Made by a program: the position numbers and the translations under genes. A stretch of 64,000 nt of DNA from Climacium dendroides (taxonomy: Eukaryota > Streptophyta > Bryopsida > Hypnales > Climaciaceae), in the NCBI GenBank assembly GCA_950106755.1, contig OX467091.1:21345538-21409537 (forward strand), in the 5' to 3' direction. The notes beneath the pieces were generated by a model that saw only the letters and a program-made list of their open reading frames with translations, made no database searches and was not told the DNA's origin. Shown in pieces: positions 22,661-34,434 of the stretch (position 1 is the first letter of the stretch; each line of letters starts with the position of its first letter).

Positions 22661-24477
22661 GTACAGTTTAGAGTGTTTTAGCTAGTGAGCTTAGGTTTTC
22701 TTAGAAGACTTACTTTCCTAGCATTATATAGGCTTATATACTTTCCTACTTTGTATTACACTATGCATATGAAATATATATGATTTTGTTTTGAATGGTT
22801 TTGCCCAAAGTGACTTCGTTCATTTTTTGCACGTACTCATTTGGAACGACTTGTCCACTTCATACATATTAAAATTATTTATACCATGAAATTAGATGTC
22901 ATTGAATTGGAGTACAATTCATTCCCAAACACAAATCAATGAATAAAATTAGAAAACGACCACAAATGTCATTTACTAGGAAAAAATGCTTTTGAAATGT
23001 TGTTAATGAAAAAATATATATATATATATATTTATATATGCAAAGGAAATAAAGAATGATGGAACCCAAAAAAAAATGGGATGAAAATAATCAAATAGGT
23101 ACGTATTTAATTGCAAAATAGGCAAAGGAATGATGGATAAAAGCCAAAAATTGGGAAGGAATGGTATACAAGAAAATGAATGGCATTCGGTTGGGATAGA
23201 ATAATCTTGCAAATCAAGGCCCAAAAATAAAGAATGGGTTTAGGGAATACAAAAATTAAATGGCCTTGGGTTGAGATGGATCTATTTCGCTAATCAATGA
23301 TTTACAAAAAAAAATGAATGATTTACAAAAAAAATTAATGGCATTGAAGTGAGATGAAAGAATTTTAGGAATGAAGCAAAAACAAAAAAAGGAAAGAGAA
23401 TGATGGAACAAAAAAATAATGGCTTTGAGTTGGGGTGGAAGAACTTTGGGAAATAAGCAAAAATAAATTAATGGCTTCGGAAGAACTTCAGGAAATAAGC
23501 AAAAATAAATTAATGGCTTTGGGAGAACTTCAGGAAATAAGCAAAAATAAATTAATGGCTTTAGGAGAACTTCAGGAAATAAACAAAAATAAAATAAGGG
23601 CTTTGAGTTGGGAATTTTGGAATTGGGATCAATGGGATGGGAGAATTTTAAGAAATAAGCAAAAAAAAAATAGAGAAGGGAATGATTCAACAAAAAAAAA
23701 GATGAACTATGAAATGGGATGGGAGAGTTTTAGGAACAAAATAGAAAAAAGAATTATTCAACCAAAAGAAAAAAAATTAGTATAAGTTGCCGGAATGAAG
23801 CATCTATAGAAAAAGGAGAGGGAATGATCCACCCCAAAAAGAATGGCATAGAGTTGGGATGGGAGAGCTTTCCTAATTCATGGAAAAAATAGGAAAGGGA
23901 ATGATGGAATAAATAAAAAAATGGCATTGACTTAGGATGGAAGAGTTTTAGGAATATAGCCAACAAAAATAGGACAGGGAATGATTCACCAAAAAAAAAA
24001 ATGACAATGAGTTGGAATAAAAGAATTTTAGGATTGGAGTAAAAAAATAGAAAAATTTCTCTAATTAATGAAGCAAGAAAAATAGAAAAATAATGATTTT
24101 ATCGAGTACAATACATTTTCAAAATATTGCCTAAACATTTCCAAAATATTTCCTCAAAGTGTTCTAACCATTTCCTAAATCAAAGAATTTAGAGTCTTTG
24201 TTTTACACTCTAAAATATATGTTGGTTCAAAGTAGTTTGAAGTGTTAGAAGAAGTAAGGAGAAACATTTTCCACCACAACGATGGGACATGCTCTTCCAT
24301 GAAGTTTCTTCCAAATCTTAGTCCGTGGAGCTCTTAATTTGGTCTCTTGCTTTCATTGACTTGTCGGAATCCAAAACAAGTTGTTGAGGCTGAAATTAAT
24401 GGTTCACCCGCTCCAAGAATAGGATGGATTGAAGGATGTTAAGCCCAAGCGCATTTCAAAGTCATGCTTCCTATGCT
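22661..24477. repeat. Outer element: degenerate A-rich array downstream of RING gene
   Basis: No gene. 22950-24060 consists of diverged units such as ATGGCTTTGAGTTGGGATGG...AGGAATAAGCAAAAA...GGAATGATGGAAC. A well-preserved sub-array of about four 43-48-bp units lies at 23420-23600. The whole array is the inverted counterpart of 17020-17900, so the kinase/RING pair is bracketed symmetrically. An AT dinucleotide run lies at about 23014-23038. 24060-24477 is unassigned. Confidence 0.75.
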
Positions 24478-25115
24478 GGACGACTACGTCCATGCCTTGG
24501 AGTCCGCGCCCTAACTTGAAGTCCGCGCCCTGACTTTAACTCTAAGCCATAGAGTCTGTGATTCAGCTGCGCTTTCTCAAGTTCCGTCTCTGTGAATTGT
24601 TCGCTCAGGAGTCCGCGCCCTGCGTTCGCACCCTGACACAGCCCATTCAGCGAAAACGTATGTTTAACTTTGCCAACTTCTCTCCCCACAAATATGAGGA
24701 ATTTAAAACAAGGTGTGTCAACATTTAATGTTTCCCTTTCTCCATGAAAAGGAGGGACACCATCTTTCAAGACCATTAAATAGGAAGAAGGAGGGATCCC
24801 ATGTCGGAGGTCAACCTACTTTTCAGTGCATCTCCATGTGCGCACCCCCATTTCTGTTATGGTGTCACTCCCTGGAGTCCGCGCCCTGTTCTGAAGTCCG
24901 CGCCCTGTTCTAGAGTCCGTGCCCTGTTCTAGAGTCCGTGCCCTGAAGTCCACGCCCTATGATGACGTCCACGCCCTGAAATTTGCGCCCTACCTTCCTG
25001 TACCCGCCTTGATGCCAAGAATTCAGGTGTGCGTTGTGAACGTCCTTCACAAATTCTCAGATTGTGCGTCCGCGCCTTGTTGGCACGCACAACGATGAAG
25101 TCCACGCCCCTGCAT
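24478..25115 (+). repeat. Outer-element minisatellite upstream of transposase gene
   Basis: Units of GTCCGCGCCCTG with 16-22 bp spacing at 24478-24650 and 24870-25115, separated by about 220 bp of other sequence. The array ends about 10 bp before a TATATATA box (25124-25131). No coding function is visible. Confidence 0.88.
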
Positions 25116-25123
25116 TCCCTAAG

Positions 25124-25131
25124 TATATATA
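25124..25131 (+). promoter_or_regulatory. TATA-like box of outer transposase gene
   Basis: TATATATA directly after the minisatellite and about 260 bp before the first ATG. The distance leaves room for a leader or an intron. Confidence 0.55.
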
Positions 25132-25391
25132 GAAAAGGAAGACCGAGCATTCCCCACATTTGTCACCTGGCCTCTATCTCTTGGACTTCAATTCATTTTG
25201 AGCTCCTTGTGAGTCTACTTGGGTGGCAGATGGCCCTAGTTTGTTGTTGAGGTGATGTCAAAATCAGTTCAAGTAGTGGATTAGCGCTAACTGTTGTTAC
25301 TGATACTTTGTTCGATATATCTTTGGTCTTTTTAACTTCAATACAAAGGAGGAGGAAGACATTTGGAATTATTTGTGAATGGCTGAACGCA

Positions 25392-25723
25392 ATGGCAAGT
25401 CAAAGGAAGCAAACCAAGGAATGGGAACCGTGGCTAAACTTTGCGGAGAATGGGACGAAGGTGACTTGTGTTTTTTGTGCTGGGACCTTCAGTTACAAAC
25501 GTGAGTGTGCTTTTGCACATTTCGGATATGGCTCAAAATCGGAGAGGTCAATTTGTCGAAGTATGCCTCGTGTAGTGCGCCATAGATTTGCCAATTGTGC
25601 AGGTTTTGTCCCACTACGAATGGATCCTAGGGACATGTATGAAGGAGAACCAATTCAAAGTGCTCCATCTAGAATAACTCCACTTGCAAGTTCAAGTGAA
25701 GCCACAGAAAATGAGGTGACGGG
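25392..25723 (+). pseudogene. hAT transposase of outer element, 5' part
   Basis: Starts MASQRKQTKEWEPWLNF and carries a BED-like zinc-finger segment VTCVFCAGTFSYKRECAFAH (Cys-x2-Cys and a histidine), then a linker ending ATENEVTG, where the inner element is inserted. The reading frame continues exactly at 41483 once the inner element and one GTGACGGG copy are left out. The inner transposase has the same layout (KVACKFCEALLSYRKDQLLFH). BED-type fingers of hAT transposases usually bind subterminal DNA repeats. Confidence 0.88.
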
Positions 25724-25733
25724 CAGGGTTGTC
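25716..25733 (+). repeat. Left target duplication and inverted repeat of inner element
   Basis: GTGACGGG at 25716-25723 is duplicated at 41475-41482. The end CAGGGTTGTC at 25724-25733 is perfectly inverted at 41465-41474. Confidence 0.95.
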
Positions 25734-25737
25734 TATC

Positions 25738-26035
25738 CGGACGTGACGTGGGCTTTTCACGTCCGGATGTCATGACGTGTCCGTTCTGACGTGTCGTGAC
25801 ATCGTCAGGATCCGTCACCAATACTGACGTGACCGTTTCAGCATGGATGAAGTCTATCTAACTGTGGACGGCCTCCCGGACAGTAAGCCGTCCTCTGGAC
25901 GGGAAGACGTCCCCCGGATGAGAGGCCGTCCCCCGAACGGCAGGCCGTCCCCCGGATGAGAGGCCGTCCCCAGGACGGCAGGCCGTTTCCGTTGGGCTTA
26001 GGATCCACCCGTCGACACATCAGCCGTCAGTCCGT
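25738..26035 (+). repeat. Inner-element minisatellite upstream of transposase gene
   Basis: GACGTG/GTCCGG repeats close to the terminus, then units of about 20 bp such as GGACGGCAGGCCGTCCCC and GGATGAGAGGCCGTCCCC at 25870-25995. It ends about 35 bp before a TATATTAA box. The unit is a short palindrome-like GACGGC...GCCGTC, different from the outer element's GTCCGCGCCCTGA unit. Confidence 0.88.
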
Positions 26036-26066
26036 CTAGCTGGGTTTTAGGAACGCCGTGAAGGTG

Positions 26067-26260
26067 TATATTAAGGACTTACGCCTATTTAAGATTACTT
26101 TTCCTTGCTGATTTTGGCTTTCATGACTTGGTTGGAGTACAACCATTGCGGTAAAGCAAAATCCAAGAAGAATGTGTTGTGGTGGCACTTGTTGTGAGAG
26201 CAAAAAGTATTGCTTCTACATCGCATTTCATACAGAATACTAATCTTCTTTCTTGTGCAG
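26067..26260 (+). promoter_or_regulatory. TATA-like box and leader intron acceptor of inner transposase
   Basis: TATATTAA at 26067-26074 and a pyrimidine-rich acceptor TCTTTCTTGTGCAG ending at 26260, 29 bp before the first ATG. This suggests a non-coding first exon plus an intron. The donor was not assigned with confidence. Confidence 0.5.
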
Positions 26261-26289
26261 GGGCAAGTAGGAAAGAATAGATAAGAGCA

Positions 26290-29289
26290 ATGGGTGGAGG
26301 AAGATCACATTGGGAACCTTGGTACACACTACGAGTAGATGGAAAAGTTGCTTGCAAGTTTTGCGAAGCTTTGCTAAGCTATCGAAAGGATCAGTTGCTT
26401 TTCCATTTGGGATACCGACGAAATGACAAGCTCCCTGGAGTGAGAGCCTGCACTAAAGTTAATGCAGCCGTGAAGCTAATGTTTTATAATTGCGGAGGGG
26501 ATATACCTGCAAGCACTTCGGACAGGAGTGGACAGGATGTGGAAGTGACATCTCCATCAATGGTACTTCCGAGTGTTGTACGTGGTGAGCAAGAATCTGA
26601 TTCCTCAATCTCAGGAAACGATGGAAGAGAAAACACTAGGGGACAAAGCTCTCAAGTACAATCATCAGACGCACCCAACCTGAGTTTGGCCCACAGTCGA
26701 TCAATGAGGCAATTGTCTGTGCAGGAAGGAATGAATACATCAAACAAGCAAGTATTAGACAAAAAGTGGGCTAAGTTCTTCTATGAAGCCAATATACCTT
26801 TCAATATAGCGAGGCATCCGGTTTTTTTGGATGTTGTGAAATCAACATCAGAATTGAGAGTTGGCTACAAACCTCCAGCGTACCATGCACTTCGTACAAA
26901 CCTCATGAAATCTACAAAAGACGAAGTGGCGGCAATGGTAGCGGAGAAGACAAAGGCACCAATCTACAAGTACGGCGTTACAATATGCTCTAATGGATGG
27001 GACAATGTCAACCATCGACCATTGATGAATGTCATGTTGGCATGTACAAGTGGAGAGGTATTTCTTGGATCCATAGACACAACAGGCAAACGCAAAGATG
27101 CTACTTATGTGGCTAATTGCATGGGTGATTATATTGACAGGGTAGGGGCGCAAAATGTGGTACAAGTTTGTACAGACAATGCAGCGAACATGTTGGTTGC
27201 TAGTGCTTTGTTACTTCGTCGATTTCCACACTTATATTTTCAAAGGTGTTCAGCACATGCACTTGACCTTCTACTTGAAGATTGGGGCAAACAAGATTAG
27301 ATAAAAAGTATGGTCAAGAAAGCCAAGTCAATTGTGAAATACATTCGCACACATCACATGCCACTTGCAATTTTTCGACGACATTCTCCTAATCTCATTT
27401 TGAAGAATCCTGTTGAAACACACTTTGCAACCATGTTCTTTATGATTGAGCGTTTGGTACATGTGAGGGTAGCGATAGAATCAACAGTCCACGATCCGCA
27501 ATGGAATGAGTACACAGAGAGATTGACATCAGAGGAAAAGAAAAGAAAAGCCAACGATGTGCAACGGTATGTACGAACGGATGAATTTTGGAGGAGATGT
27601 TTAAACTTTGTGTATATAGTGGAGCCCGTATTGGTTGCTCTTAGAGAGTTTGATGGCAAGCACCCATGCTTAGACAAGGCATGGCTTGTGATGAAAAAGG
27701 TGGAAAAGCATGTTTTGAAACTACGGGATCCACCATTTTCTTTGGAACCATGGTATGCAATTCCTGCCATCAATGATTTTTACAAGCGTTGGGACATGCT
27801 AAGGACAGATTTGCATTATGTTGGGGCTCTATTGAATCCTTTTTTACTTGACGAAGTCTTGCTAATGGATGATGACGAGGCAAGAGAAGGCATATTGAGA
27901 GTATTGCGCAAATTGGCTGTTCCAGATCAAGCATTTGCTTCAGCTTTGTCTGAGTACCAAGCATTTTGAGATTGTCGGGGCATTTTTGGTGGACTTCCCG
28001 ATGTAAACACTTTAAATTTGCAGCCTCACGAATGGTGGGACCTTCTCGGAGCCGGTGCTCGTACACTTACACCAATTGCAAAAAAGATCCTCGCCCAAGT
28101 GTGCTCTGCATCGTCGTGTGAACGCAATTGGAGCATGTATTCGTTTGTCCACAACAAATCACGCAATAGACTGACATCAGAGCGTACTCAGGAATTGGTT
28201 TACATTTACACCAATTCCAAAACTCTTAGAGAAAGGGCTGCAGCAAATCCGACAAGGTGGTACACCGAGAACATGATGTCAGAAGATTTCATGACCGATG
28301 AATCGGATGGTTTAGACCGTGGTTCGGTTCGCTCTAACCCCAATGATGACGATTCAGATGATAGTTCCAATGATGGCGATGACCCACCATTCCATGGATT
28401 TCAGGAGGCGAGAGGAGTGCGTCCTCTAATTGATGCATCTGTATTTGACTTTGAAGAGGGGGATAATAACGACAATGACCACGAGGGATATGATGGAAGT
28501 CCACCACAAATGCCACAAGGGTGGAATGCTGGGCCAAGTGGGGGAAATACGAATGAAGACATTGTGGCACCGAGACCACTAAATCCAAATCCTATCGATG
28601 TACAAGTTGATGCCCCAATGGAAAGAGATAGTGTTGACATGGAAAGAGGACGTGAACAAGACGTAGTAGTACCACAATCATTGCCTACGAAGACCACCCA
28701 CGGAGAAGGGCCCCCTTATGGTGGAGAATTAGATATGCCCCCTCCAAGTCAAGGGGATGTTGCACTACAACGTCAAACACCAATACTAGAGAATCTACAA
28801 ATCCAAAATTCAGCTAGGCCATCTAATTTCGGAGTTCGTCTACATGGACCCACTTCAACGATAGGTACACGATTGGCTAGTATGGTGTCCCAGCGTACGA
28901 CTACAAACCCGACTTCATTGCACCCACCTACACGTGCCAATAATCGAGGGAAGCATCCATGACATGAAGGTACTACTAGTCAACGTGTGAGTCCTAGAAC
29001 ACGTAGAAGACTAACGAGAGAAGAAGCGGCATCCCAACCATTTTCAAGAGAAGTTCACATAGGAGGGCCTAGTATAGATGGCATTATGGACGCAACGGGC
29101 CAACGGCCTCTTCGAACGTTGTCTTCTATAATTCGACCACAACGAAATCAAAATTTGAATGCCTCTAGCGAAAGTGGTAGTGCAACATCTAGTGATGATG
29201 GCGAGTCCATCAGTGCTAGTATAGGCGAAGATGGTGAGGTTCCAGGAGATAGTGATTATCTAGGGACAATGCCTCGACAAGGTCCATGA
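26290..29289 (+). pseudogene. hAT transposase of inner element (DUF659, dimerisation domain)
   Basis: A 1,000-codon frame from ATG 26290, broken by in-frame TAG at 27298, TGA at 27967 and TGA at 28960. In order: zinc-finger CKFCEALLSYRKDQLLFH (residues about 18-35), DUF659/RNase-H core with CSNGWDNVNHRPLMNVM, the second catalytic aspartate in CTDNAANM (about 294), CSAHALDLLLEDW, the DPPFSLEPW region, and the hAT dimerisation motif SCERNWSMYSFVHNKSRNRL (about 613-632). An extension of some 365 residues follows, rich in Asp, Ser and Gly, ending with a basic stretch. The first catalytic aspartate (SDGW in the outer copy) is asparagine (codon 26992-26994). Stops and the changed active site make it inactive. 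Confidence 0.92.
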
Positions 29290-29937
29290 GTAATGGTGGT
29301 GGTAATGAACCAATTATAGCAGAAGCAAATGCCAATACTTCTAAGCGCGTTCTTAGGCATAGAAGATGTTGAATGTTTTTCAAAAGACAATAGGATCTTC
29401 ATGTTTTCAAATGCAATGGATTTTGAGGCTCAATACCTTACATATTGAAATTAGCATTAATATGAAGTAGTACTTTTGTTTCTTTCATTCTATCCTTCAT
29501 TTATGGTAAGAGTTTCAATTTATTTTGATACATATTATAACTAATATGATTTGATTTTCATGTTTAGCTTTTCTAAAATCAAAATAAATAGATTTTTTTA
29601 TTAAATTAAAAAAGGCATAAGTAGAAAATGGATTCTTATACTAGCCAAAAATATTAAAATATTCTACTGATTTTGAATAAAAAGATAAATTTGGGTTGAT
29701 AGTCAAATTTGACTTCAAGGTGTTTGTTGTAGTTGTTTACTTGTTTGAGGTGTGATAAAAAAAAGATACATTCAATGTTTAGATAAAATACATTTATATA
29801 TATAAAAAAACGAGTACAAAATGGATTGAGGGCACAAAGTGTGCTACATTGCTATGGATGTCCTCAAGCCGATACTATAATAACCACATTTGCTAAGAAA
29901 ACATTAATTTTGCAACTATATGGTAATACACTATCAT
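29290..29937. other. AT-rich spacer between convergent inner transposase and kinase-like genes
   Basis: No gene. It is AT-rich with several A/T runs and presumably holds the 3' ends of the two convergent transcripts. No clear terminator or polyadenylation motif can be singled out. Confidence 0.6.
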
Positions 29938-31599
29938 CTAATCCTCATCGCACGCTTGTTCATCTTGAAGGTCTTGTTCTTTCCAGGCCTCGCGGTAGCA
30001 ATCCACGGGTGGTGTCCAAAACGTTGGAGCACCACTTAGACGTTGCACGGCAAATGTCACTGAGCATCGTTGTAGTGGCTCCACCTTGCACAATTCACCC
30101 AGTGTCGCTTGAAATGTACCAAATGTTGTATGGTCAGAAATCATCTTTGTATTTCCGCGATCCTTTTTCCATACCTTCATAGCCAATCTCCCTATGGAGT
30201 ATCCATCCGTGTGTATACTAACAAATGGTGGCTTACCCATGCGACTAGGAGATGTTGAAGTTCCTGTCTCTCCAACCATGTACATCAACTCCAGAGCCAC
30301 CCACCAACGTTGCTTGCGAGTTGCCTGCAACTTATTTGCACAACTAAATTGGTAAAGAGAAGGGGTTTCTTCATTGATGCGGCTATCCATTCCCCAATCA
30401 CATAGACCAATCCACACGGTTCTTCCATCGTCATTCGGAAAGTGAAGCATGATGTTCTCCAGTGTGATGTCGTTGTGCAATACTGAACATTGTTGCACTG
30501 CATCTACAATGCAGAGCAACGCCTATGCAAGTTCGGTTCGCTTGCGTCTGTATGCCATAAGTCGTTTCATGGCTTGCATTGTTTGTGGAGTTGTATGGTA
30601 AGCTACCTTCCCAATTTCGTCTGGATCTCGGGTCTTCTCATCAAGGGTAAACATGGCGCCCAGAGTACCTCCATTCCACCATTGAGAATAACACTACATG
30701 GTCATGTCATTTATGGCAAAGAATTTGATGACCCCTGGATGATCGCATGGATAAACCAATGCCTCAATGGACAACTTCTCCCTTGACTTCTTCAAGTCAT
30801 CAACGCGCACGGCCGACTTCCCAGCTAATTCCATATTCTTGGGAATATGGTTCGAATTCTGAAGACAAACCTTGCGCACCCTCCTGTGCCCCCCTTGTTT
30901 GTTATGGCCAGACAATGGAACCACCACAACTCCTCTCTCAAGAAAAACCACTCCACCCGCAGCTTGTTGACCAAAGGCCAAGTTTTGACTTCGTTGAAAC
31001 CACGGAGCAGAACGGATGTTGTTTGAAGATAGTCCCCGCATTGCTTCATGCCACCAATACACCTTCTTGTGCAACAAATTCAATGCTTGTTGTTTGGGAA
31101 CTACACTCTTTTGAAAGCCTTTGATTTTTTCCGCAACTTGGGCAAGGTTGAAGATGCACGTTTGCACTTGTAACTCCAGCCAATGATTGAAGGATTCCTT
31201 TGTGCGGTCTTCCAACCATTCATCCTCGCTCATTGTTGTCCAAAACATGTGGTGGAACTTTTGTTTGATGGCATCCACCCCCTGTAATCCGTGCGACACA
31301 TATGTTGTGTTCAACTGCGGAATCGAATACTGCTCAAAAAAACCCAACGCCACTTCATGCAATTTGCGAGTTGCAACCTTGCTTGGCCACTTCTCTGGAT
31401 TTGTGGCCTTGTGCCTTTTCCGTTGTTTTTTCTTCGACTTCGAAGACTCTTCCGCACCCACAATTGCTATGGCTCCTTCTGCAGCTACAGCCTCTGAAAT
31501 CTGGCTTTCTGATTCCGCAGACGGGTCCAAACTTGTTCCATCTCCAACTCCTGAAAACCACGCATCAACCTTCCTCTTCGAGAAATCGCGACCAGCCAT
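29938..31599 (-). pseudogene. Kinase-like accessory gene of inner element
   Basis: A 554-codon frame from the ATG at 31597-31599, open except for TAG at 30694-30696 and TAG at 30520-30522. The N-terminus is basic (SSKSKKKQRKRHK). The kinase-like half has lysine in ELAGKSAVRV, a candidate helix-C glutamate in IEALVYPCDHPGVIKF, WWNGGTL (WWNGGSL in the outer copy), catalytic loop HNDITLENIML and metal loop LCDWGMDS. The APE motif is changed to ALE. Conservation of HND, the loop asparagine and DWG in two strongly diverged copies points to past selection on a kinase-like fold. The substrate is unknown and it could be an atypical kinase or a pseudokinase. Confidence 0.82.
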
Positions 31600-31784
31600 T
31601 GCGATAGTAGTGATAATCTAGAGGAATTAGGAATTCGGGTTCCACAAAGTGAAAAACCGCCCCCTTATTCCTCAAACCAGCCTCTCACAAGCACCCGCGC
31701 TCCCAAGCAAGGACTACAACCAATCCAAGACAAGCGAGCACCGTTCGAGCAAGAGAGACTGTGGCATAAATGAATCCAAACCCC

Positions 31785-31793
31785 TTTTATATA
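31785..31793 (-). promoter_or_regulatory. TATA-like box of inner kinase-like gene
   Basis: TATATAAAA on the minus strand, about 190 bp before the start codon and directly next to the minisatellite at 31806, as in the outer element. Confidence 0.6.
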
Positions 31794-31805
31794 CCCATTT
31801 CCTCT

Positions 31806-32070
31806 CGACGGCATGACTGTCGAGTTGGACGGTCATAACCGTCGAGATGGACGGTCATGCCGTCCACATCGACGGGCATGCCGTCGACAGGACGGACAGG
31901 CCGTCGAGAGGACGGTCATGCCGTCCACATCGACGTTCAGACCGTCGACAGGACGGACATGCTGTCGAGTGGACGGTCGCGTCGTCCAGATCGACGGTCA
32001 TGCTGTCAAGAGGACGGACTCCGTTCCCCATCCACGGGTGTCCAGGGCGTGCAGGGGACGAAAAGACCGT
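31806..32070 (+). repeat. Inner-element minisatellite next to kinase promoter
   Basis: About 13 units of 18-20 bp such as GACGGTCATGCCGTCGACAG, many of them imperfect palindromes (GACGGT...GCCGTC). The same unit reappears at 36617-36700 beside the RING promoter. All open frames across it are repeat artefacts. Confidence 0.9.
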
Positions 32071-33135
32071 CGAAACAAGCTGTCGCCCAAAGTGCTGGAA
32101 GCATGGAATTAATTGCGAATCCTTGTTCGGGGAATTTTTCAATTATCTTGTTTTCCACCCTAGGACTTGTCAAGACAGGTGTCCATGTTTGAAATACTAC
32201 ATTGTCTATGATGGTGGGAAGTTTTGGAGTGCCAATTAAATGTTCACGTTTGTTCCTATGGATGTATAAATAAATACCAATAATGACATTCAAATGCAGA
32301 TGAAGGGTTTAGGATTTAGGCTCGAATAAAATGGAATTTTATTTAGTTGCACATAAATAAAGGGAAAAACATAGACAAAAATTACAAAAGGGCATATTCA
32401 AAACATCTTAATTTAAGTCCTAGAATATTTTTGATGTTCACATAAAAAATTGCATCATTTCATTTGCACCCATAATAAGAAAGTTGTGGCCAATGTTTGT
32501 ATTACAACGATCAAGGCATCCCCTCACAACTTAAATAATTTATACGGATCAAATTTAAATGCAATGAATTTTAGAATTCCATATAGAGTAATTTCACCTT
32601 TGGGATTATTGTATTTTGATTCCAAGCTTCCCTACATGTAAGTGCACCTAACAATTTCACAATTTAGTATTTCTTGAATATTCAACCTGCATGTACTCAA
32701 TTCAAACATACAAACATTCACTAATTTACTAAGTCCATATCAAATATATAGAATCAAAGACAAAATGGCCCTCTAAAAGCTAAACTCTAATATTATAAAC
32801 TTAATTTTAAAATCGTTCATTAAAAAAGATATCTAAAAAACTCCGAAAAAAAATGTATAATATAGAATCATTGATTCATTACAAACATTCTTACTTCTTG
32901 CATTTGATCCAATACCCCCCAAAAAGGGGACTTCCCCTATCTATGCTGAAAGATAAACTTATACTCTGATTTTTGGTCTTCAATATGCATTATGAGAATA
33001 TGAATTTAATTCAACAATCCATTTTTGCTTCAATTCAAACTCTACAATTTAAGTGAGCTTTGAACATATAATCCCAATTAAAAAAAACCAAGATCATCTA
33101 TATGGTAATTTCAACTATGACTTATGTTTCCAAGT

Positions 33136-33164
33136 AAACCCTAAACCCTAAACCCTAAACCCTA
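33136..33164 (+). repeat. Interstitial telomere-type repeat (CCCTAAA)4
   Basis: Four uninterrupted CCCTAAA units, the Arabidopsis-type plant telomere motif, within ordinary AT-rich DNA. Too short and internal to be a chromosome end. Confidence 0.95.
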
Positions 33165-33704
33165 TATTATGCCATAGTTTGTACCTATAGAGCCTAGTTC
33201 TATCAAAGGAATTAGTAATTATACTCCTTTGATTAAGGGATGGTTATGAGGGATTGGCCCTTATAAAAATTCCACTACAAGTTAAATGGTTTTCAATTTT
33301 GCACCATTTTTGTTGTTTATAATCTTTGGTGAAAATTTCAAATTTTTACCATATGATTTATGGGTTCATTGAAGCCCCTCCCACCCTCCCGTATGTCTAC
33401 TTTCCATGAATTTTTGAAATTTATAGCTATAGGATTTTTTCTTAACACCAATAAGATTGATTTACAATAAAGGGATTTTTTCCTTGCCAGAGGGTAAATA
33501 TTGTCATACTTCACCTAGATAATAATTTTTTCTTGGTTAAGTTTTAACCTTACATAGGGATTAAAATCAGAATCTTCTATGTAGGTTGACAAATAGCAAA
33601 ATTGAGATCATTAGTCTCCTTTCTAGTCTTGGTGTTTACACCTTGTGATGGGCTGACACATGATGGGAAGTTCCATGCCAGTTCAACAAGTGGTGGCTAT
33701 TAGT

Positions 33705-33937
33705 TTCTAGAAGAGGTCTAGGTCAACACGTGATTCACAAACGGTTGATTTCCACTAATTTTGGGAGCCTTCTAGAAGATATTTTGACCTGTATATCTAG
33801 GTCCCTAGTTATAATTTCTTGGAAGCTAGGCCGTCGTTTCTAGAAACTTAAGGTAAATTTCCTTGGGGGTTTCGTGGAGGACCTAGGCATGGACTACTCT
33901 AGCCATAGCTTACCTATACCTCTACTTGGGTATAAAG
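33705..33937 (+). promoter_or_regulatory. Heat-shock-element-like promoter
   Basis: TTCTAGAA palindromes at 33705-33712, 33770-33777 and 33838-33845, a looser TTCTTGGAA at about 33816-33824, a CACGTG G-box at 33727-33732, and TATAAAG at 33931. nTTCnnGAAn is the core of plant heat-shock elements. It could be the promoter of a retroelement LTR or a relic gene; no downstream coding frame or LTR partner was found. Confidence 0.5.
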
Positions 33938-34434
33938 GTCTGGACCAATTCAACAAGCCCTCACAACTTGCTGTTGTTGGCTAGCTTTGGAAAGGACTGC
34001 GAGTAGTTGGTGTGAGGACTAGAGATGGCGTCTACACAGGTCTTCTATGCTACATAGGATGCTAGACTAGAATTTGTTAATTAAGTTTCTTGTGATTTGA
34101 GTTTTCATGTTTGATTTCTGCTTTTGTGACTGCTATAACACGCTGCTGTGAACTGAAGACACCTTGTCTACGATTTACTAACATTCCGATGTTTGGTTTG
34201 TCATGGGGACAGGTGAGGTTCACAGCCTCTTTGGTAAAAATCTACATGGTAGCTTTTTTCCAAGACCTTGACAACAAATTTCTATTCTCTTTGGGTTCTA
34301 AATCATGATGTGTTTTTGGATTTAGAGCACTACATGATTTGTCTATAATTTATTGACATGTTGTATTGGTATTTTTACTTAGAAAGGATCTAAAGATGTT
34401 CTTGATTTGATCCTTTTTTAATATTTCTTTAACA

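Noticed and set aside
23256..23785. Repeated peptides (ELQEISKNKLMALG on +, YFCLFPEVLPKPL on -)
   Set aside because: Translation of a degenerate tandem DNA array. No start context, and the inverted copy at 17.0-17.9 kb is broken in all frames.
26290..29289. In-frame stops as programmed readthrough or RNA editing
   Set aside because: Stops differ in place between the two copies and come with an active-site change. Nuclear U-to-C editing is not established, so decay is simpler.
31806..32070. Regular short repeats that could suggest a CRISPR array
   Set aside because: Units are contiguous and degenerate without unique spacers, and the context is a plant transposon with no cas genes. They are minisatellites.
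33136..33164. Chromosome end
   Set aside because: Only four units, flanked on both sides by ordinary sequence.
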